Source: a virus. From it: DNA of 29,179 nt. Made by a program: the position numbers and the translations under genes. Positions within the stretch are counted from its first letter, which is position 1, and each line of letters starts with the position of its first letter. Of the stretch, positions 25,758 to 29,179 are shown piece after piece. The stretch is taken from IMG/VR virus record IMGVR_UViG_3300032288_001153, positions 1 to 29,179 of that record. One strand, given 5' to 3'. The notes under the pieces are model-generated. The model was not told the DNA's origin and made no database searches. It saw only the letters and a list, made by a program, of their open reading frames with translations.

Positions 25758-26418
25758 GAAGTCCAAGTTTGCTGAGGAGGGTCGCAAGGCTCTCCTACAG
25801 CCCCTCAATGAGAACCAGAGTCTCTACCTTAAGGCCCTGAAGACTGCTGAGCAGCTTGTGGTCACTGGCCCTGCTGGTACAGGGAAGACCTTCATTGCCT
25901 CCTCCGTAGCTGCTGAGTTCTACCGTGAAGGGGTGTTCGACAAGATCATCCTGACCCGTCCCAACATCCCCGCTGGTAAGTCCATTGGCTTCTTCCCAGG
26001 CACCCTTGAGGAGAAGATGGCGAATTGGGTTGTGCCGTTCACCAGCGTCATCCGTAAGGTCCTTGGTCCAGGGATGTTCGATACTGCCGTGAAGAACGGT
26101 AATATCCAGGTCATCCCCTTTGAGGTCATGCGAGGACGATCATGGGATCGTGCTTTCATCGTCCTCGATGAAGCTCAGAACACGACCGTCCAAGAAATCA
26201 AGATGTTCCTGACTCGCCAGGGGAATGACTCACGGGCAGTGATCAATGGGGACATCAAGCAATCGGACCTGAGGGAGAACTCAGGATTGGCGAAGGTCAT
26301 CCATATGGTGAAGAAGCATCATCTCCCGGTGCCGATCATTGAGTTCACCGTGGACGACATCGTTAGGTCTGACATTTGCAAGACCTGGGTGACGACATTC
26401 ATGAAGGACGGAATCTGA
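25744..26418 (+). CDS. phoH: PhoH-like ATPase
   Basis: 224 residues from ATG 25744, chosen because the PhoH pattern starts soon after and the overlap with the previous gene is short. Walker A is GPAGTGKTFIA, followed by LTRPNIPAGKSIGFFPG, the Walker B FIVLDEAQNTT and the sensor VINGDIKQSDL, all typical of PhoH. PhoH proteins are common in T7-like and marine phages; an RNA helicase or RNase-linked role has been proposed, but the phage function is not settled. Confidence 0.93.
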   Translation: MPRVKKSKFAEEGRKALLQPLNENQSLYLKALKTAEQLVVTGPAGTGKTFIASSVAAEFYREGVFDKIILTRPNIPAGKSIGFFPGTLEEKMANWVVPFTSVIRKVLGPGMFDTAVKNGNIQVIPFEVMRGRSWDRAFIVLDEAQNTTVQEIKMFLTRQGNDSRAVINGDIKQSDLRENSGLAKVIHMVKKHHLPVPIIEFTVDDIVRSDICKTWVTTFMKDGI

Positions 26419-26609
26419 TGCCTGAGTTTAGTGTAGAAGTCTCGCGGTTAATCCGTGGCTATGAGTGGGGCGTGGTTTACGTAACGGCGCCTACCGAAAA
26501 GGAAGCTCAACTGAAAGCCCTTGAGATGTCTGACGACGACATTGAGTGGCAGACGGAGATTACCGATTGGGGGAGTACTATCGTTGACGAAACCTACATC
26601 CAAGACTGA
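26418..26609 (+). CDS. Hypothetical acidic small protein
   Basis: 63 residues from ATG 26418 (TGATG overlap with phoH). Beta-rich (FSVEVSRLIRGYEWGVVYV) with an acidic C-terminal half (MSDDDIEWQTEI). The pattern of an N-terminal strand, then APTEKEAQLKAL, resembles small phage proteins of unknown role. Co-translated with its neighbours. Confidence 0.6.
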   Translation: MPEFSVEVSRLIRGYEWGVVYVTAPTEKEAQLKALEMSDDDIEWQTEITDWGSTIVDETYIQD

Positions 26610-26799
26610 TAGCCCCTGCGTGAAGGTATGCCTTGTAGTCACCATGAGCGACGGCAAGCCACGCTGCACCGGATGCTACAGGACCCTCCCTGAGATTGCC
26701 TCCTGGCATCAGATGGGTGAGAAGGAGAAGGAAGTGATCAAGTCTTCTCTCCAATTCCGTAAGCTGGCCTTGGACGCCATCGACACCAACTACCGTTAA
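26584..26799 (+). CDS. DUF1289-like Cys-rich protein
   Basis: 71 residues from TTG 26584, supported by GGGGGAG eight bases upstream and by the start MTKPTSKTDSPCVKVC. Four cysteines in SPCVKVC and PRCTGCYRTLPEIASW match the DUF1289 pattern, a short probable metal-binding family. It overlaps the previous gene by 26 bases and is the last gene of the rightward block. The stop overlaps a palindrome (26794-26811), and the bidirectional terminator follows. Confidence 0.75.
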   Translation: MTKPTSKTDSPCVKVCLVVTMSDGKPRCTGCYRTLPEIASWHQMGEKEKEVIKSSLQFRKLALDAIDTNYR

Positions 26800-26811
26800 C
26801 AGCCGTTAAAG
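26794..26811. promoter_or_regulatory. 18-bp palindrome, copy 20
   Basis: CGTTAACA GC CGTTAAAG. The left arm overlaps the TAA of the DUF1289-like gene; the bidirectional terminator starts 14 bases later. Confidence 0.65.
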
Positions 26812-26824
26812 CTCAAAAAAAAAT

Positions 26825-26878
26825 AGGGACTACTCTAGTTCTGCCATTAGGCAGTTCTAGGGTAGTCCCTTTTTTTCT
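26825..26878. terminator. Bidirectional terminator between convergent operons
   Basis: A long stem (AGGGACTAC...CTGCC, ATTA loop, GGCAG...GTAGTCCCT) flanked by nine A on the left and seven T on the right. It can therefore terminate the rightward replication block and the leftward lysis block. Confidence 0.93.
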
Positions 26879-27093
26879 TACGACTTAGCCAGCCACTTCC
26901 AGACTTCACCAGCACTAGCACCGAGAACGGCAGCACCACCAGCGATGTACGACTGCCACCGTTCAAGCGCGGTAATCCGCTTCTCCTGGGTGTCCACTCG
27001 GCTGATCAGGCCCTTGGTAGTGTCGATCAGGCTATCCAGTTTACCATCAATCTGACCTAGCAGGAGGATGGTATCGTCATTGTCCTTAGCCAT
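26878..27093 (-). CDS. XhlA-like holin candidate
   Basis: 71 residues with GGAG seven bases before the ATG. The N-terminal 50 residues form an amphipathic coiled-coil-like stretch (LLLGQIDGKLDSLIDTTKGL, then RVDTQEKRITALERW). A C-terminal segment of about 20 hydrophobic residues (YIAGGAAVLGASAGEVWKWL) can span the membrane once. This is the haemolysin XhlA layout seen in phage lysis cassettes, directly after an endolysin gene, which it overlaps by eight bases. Its role would be membrane permeabilisation at lysis. Confidence 0.75.
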   Translation of the reverse strand: MAKDNDDTILLLGQIDGKLDSLIDTTKGLISRVDTQEKRITALERWQSYIAGGAAVLGASAGEVWKWLAKS

Positions 27094-27598
27094 TGGAGGA
27101 CTCCAAGCTGGCTGCCTCTACTTCCTTGACCCGCCGGGTCCACCCCCGACCAAAGGTGTCAAAGGTGGGCAGCGTTCGATAGAAGGAGAGGCGCCTCACG
27201 GCGTACTCGCGGATCACAGAGGCAGCGTTGGCCTGTCCAGCGGCCCCCAGAGTGGCAGGACCTATGATCCCATCAGGGGTCGTCCTGAGGCACTCCTGAA
27301 GGGTCCTGATGGCTCTCTTGGGGCCAGCATTCACGGCGAAGTCGAACACCGACAGGTCAACCCCAGGGGGGAGCTTATCCGCCCCTGAGGCTTTCCAATA
27401 GCGTTGCTCATAGAGAGGACCCACCATAGCTGGGGTGAGCTTCCTCATGTCCTCCTCCGTCGCAGGACGACCAATCCAGGCTTCCCAAGTCTTCTTGGTG
27501 ATACCTAGGTTGGTGATGCCTCCTGGGTCTTTGGGGTGATTTACAAAGCCGCCCTCGTGATGGAGGACGACGCTTAGACATTGGTTGAATCTAGACAT
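27086..27598 (-). CDS. Endolysin, glycoside hydrolase family 108 muramidase
   Basis: 170 residues. The N-terminal catalytic pattern HHEGGFVNHPKDPGGITNLG contains the GH108 catalytic Glu in EGGF, then GITKKTWEAW. The C-terminal peptidoglycan-binding-3 region follows (VDLSVFDFAVNAGPKRAI, LQECL, DGIIGPATLGA). It cleaves the glycan backbone for host lysis. No signal peptide is seen, so it depends on the holin encoded next. Its ATG abuts a palindrome (27599-27616) and has no ordinary ribosome site. Confidence 0.92.
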   Translation of the reverse strand: MSRFNQCLSVVLHHEGGFVNHPKDPGGITNLGITKKTWEAWIGRPATEEDMRKLTPAMVGPLYEQRYWKASGADKLPPGVDLSVFDFAVNAGPKRAIRTLQECLRTTPDGIIGPATLGAAGQANAASVIREYAVRRLSFYRTLPTFDTFGRGWTRRVKEVEAASLESSNG

Positions 27599-27616
27599 CT
27601 TTATCGGGCGTTAAGG
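27599..27616. promoter_or_regulatory. 18-bp palindrome, copy 21, filling a gene junction
   Basis: CTTTATCG GG CGTTAAGG. With one extra base it makes up the whole gap between the tail-spike stop and the endolysin ATG on the minus strand. Confidence 0.75.
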
Positions 27617-27617
27617 G

Positions 27618-29179
27618 TTACGTTACCCTGATCTGAAGGGCACTGCCGTTTCGATAGACCTGACCCAGACCCACGCCGCCAGAAGCCGCAGCGGCATCGT
27701 TGGCATAGCTGGCGCCAGACCTAACCGCGTTCAGGTTCAGCGTGGAGATGTCCACCGGAGAGATGAACCGCCAGAAGCCCGTGGTGATGTCAGCATGTCG
27801 GATGAACGGCATAGCTGTGCCGGTTCGCCAACTGATCTGAGTATCCCCGGTGCTGCCTGAGGGGACACCTGTACCGGACGGTCCAAAGTTGTCCGCAATG
27901 ACGGCAGGAGGGGTGCCACCAGTCGGGGTGTGCGACCAAATGTTGATCAGGGACCCATAGTTGGGCGATCCCGAGGTCACTACAACCTTGTTACCGATGC
28001 AGATGTTGTCGTAGCCGCCGATATCAATAGGGCTGAAGCCAGGGCGGATGGGATCAATGATCGTATTGCTGATCACCGAGTTCCCGTGGGTAGGACCGTT
28101 CCAGAGGGTCCACGTACCAGTACCAAGGCCAGAAGCCGTGGACGTAGCATTAGACGGAGCCTGAATGGTGATGGTGTTCGCGTCCACCACGGACAGGACC
28201 TTGTGGAAGCCGTTGCGGACACCAGTGAAGGTGATACCGCCAAAGTTCACCGGGACGAATACCCAGGTCCCATTGGTGACTTCAAAGGCTGTGATCTTAT
28301 GGTTGGGCCAGGACACGGTGACGATATTGGAGCCGTTTACCACGGAGGCAGGAGCAGTCAGGGCGGTACCAGATGGGGCGCCTACAGAGTGGAGGCGGAT
28401 GACCCCCCGCTCTACCTGATCACCGCCAAGGCGGATCAGGGTATTGTTGTAGATGTGGAGGTAGCCGCCTTCAGTACGGGCTATGATACCGCAGTTGTCG
28501 ATACCGCTTACGCCTATGATGGTGTTGTTGGCAATCACGCCATAGGTGGTCGGAGAGCCAGGACGTAGGCCATCGCAATAAATGGCCACGAGTTCACCAC
28601 CACCTGCACCATTCATCTCGATCCGATTGCCGACGATCTGGAAGTAGTCTGAACGCTCCGCATCGTCGTAATCGGTGCCAATGGCATTGATGTTGATGAC
28701 CTGATTAGCACCATTGGGACGGGTACGAACAATGTTCCCGATAATCTTGATGTCCTGAGTACCCTTCCAGAAGTCAAACCCAGCGCCGTCCCCGCTGACG
28801 TTGTTCACCCGGCACTCCCAGATGAGGACATCTTCAGAACCAGGGCAGGCAATACCGTTCAAGCCTACGCTGCTAGTGACATCAATGTTCAGCCTAAGGC
28901 ATCTAATGCGCTTGGCCATCGTGAACGAGACACACTTTTGGGTCTGCGGGACCGCGCCATCCGTGGTAATCCTGAAGTTGTCCAGGGTGATGTCAGAGTC
29001 CACTCGGAAGTCGGGGCTGAAATCGAAGTTACCAGCCGTCTGAGGGTTGTTCCTGACATCCTTGTTGACGATGATGGGGCCATCACCAGTAAGGGGCTGG
29101 TTCTGCCAGCCGACGCCACAAGCGACAAGCTCAGAGCTATAACCAGAGCCAAAGAGCCGCGTCTTAGAGCCGATAGCCA
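27618..29179 (-). CDS. Tail spike, right-handed beta-helix (partial, N-terminus beyond right edge)
   Basis: The frame is open without stop from 29179 down to TAA at 27618-27620, about 520 codons, so the N-terminus lies outside. An internal GTG at 29003 is not the true start, because the coding pattern continues upstream (GSKTRLFGSGY, GPIIVNKDVRNN). Residues are rich in Asn/Gly/Val/Ile with ladder-like repeats (IIGNIVRTRPNGANQVININ, IVGNRIEMNG, IANNTIIGVSG, IYNNTLIRLGG), the usual pectate-lyase-type beta-helix of host-polysaccharide-degrading spikes. The C-terminal section is a separate beta-rich part. Confidence 0.85.
   Translation of the reverse strand, partial: AIGSKTRLFGSGYSSELVACGVGWQNQPLTGDGPIIVNKDVRNNPQTAGNFDFSPDFRVDSDITLDNFRITTDGAVPQTQKCVSFTMAKRIRCLRLNIDVTSSVGLNGIACPGSEDVLIWECRVNNVSGDGAGFDFWKGTQDIKIIGNIVRTRPNGANQVININAIGTDYDDAERSDYFQIVGNRIEMNGAGGGELVAIYCDGLRPGSPTTYGVIANNTIIGVSGIDNCGIIARTEGGYLHIYNNTLIRLGGDQVERGVIRLHSVGAPSGTALTAPASVVNGSNIVTVSWPNHKITAFEVTNGTWVFVPVNFGGITFTGVRNGFHKVLSVVDANTITIQAPSNATSTASGLGTGTWTLWNGPTHGNSVISNTIIDPIRPGFSPIDIGGYDNICIGNKVVVTSGSPNYGSLINIWSHTPTGGTPPAVIADNFGPSGTGVPSGSTGDTQISWRTGTAMPFIRHADITTGFWRFISPVDISTLNLNAVRSGASYANDAAAASGGVGLGQVYRNGSALQIRVT

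Noticed and set aside
27618-29003. Tail-spike start at GTG 29003.
   Set aside because: The same frame stays open and protein-like to the window edge, so the gene is partial and starts outside.

Overview
The window is part of a double-stranded DNA phage genome of the T7-like (autographivirus) type. It carries a single-subunit phage RNA polymerase followed, in T7 order, by an ssDNA-binding protein, endonuclease I, primase-helicase, family A DNA polymerase and 5'-3' exonuclease. A dNTP-supply block follows (DUF3310 protein, ThyX, glutaredoxin, MazG-like pyrophosphohydrolase, B12-dependent ribonucleotide reductase), then PhoH. The host cannot be read from the window. A B12-dependent reductase, ThyX and frequent GTG/TTG starts would suit many environmental proteobacteria, and an alphaproteobacterium is only a guess. 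Unlike T7, this phage also carries a tyrosine integrase, an Xre-type repressor candidate and a complete tRNA-Thr gene next to the integrase, so it is probably temperate.

Layout. From 1 to 6500, all genes are on the minus strand and look like virion genes: a small leading protein, a tail-collar protein, a large structural protein, a small tail protein, a GNAT-like protein, an ejection-type protein and a transglycosylase-bearing internal virion protein cut by the left edge. From 6501 to 7001 is a gene-free divergent control region with two back-to-back sigma70-like promoters and a paired operator. From 7002 to 9829 are small accessory genes on the plus strand (a DUF3574-like protein, a 22-unit pentapeptide-repeat protein and a 24-residue membrane peptide). 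From 9830 to 12484 is the lysogeny-type region: a 34-bp inverted repeat holding divergent phage-type promoters, then repressor, integrase, small genes and the tRNA. From 12485 to 26799 is one long plus-strand block for transcription, replication and nucleotide metabolism. A bidirectional terminator at 26825-26878 separates it from a minus-strand lysis and tail-spike block (XhlA-like holin candidate, GH108 endolysin, beta-helix spike open at the right edge).

The most striking feature fits no single gene. An 18-bp palindrome, CTTTAACG-CC-CGTTAAAG and close variants, occurs 21 times, in both arms of the genome. Twelve copies sit at gene junctions, three of them almost exactly filling the gap between two genes. 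Nine lie inside coding sequences, where eight share one codon phase and so stamp a common L-T-x-V-K-(G/D/E) type peptide onto unrelated proteins. With an Xre protein and an integrase present, the simplest reading is a dispersed operator network for prophage repression, analogous to mycobacteriophage L5 stoperators but unrelated in sequence. A second palindrome, CAGTARCYACTG, clusters around the integrase region. Four copies of a 29-bp element with a TATAG core are the probable promoters of the phage RNA polymerase. These functional assignments are inference; the repeats are directly visible.
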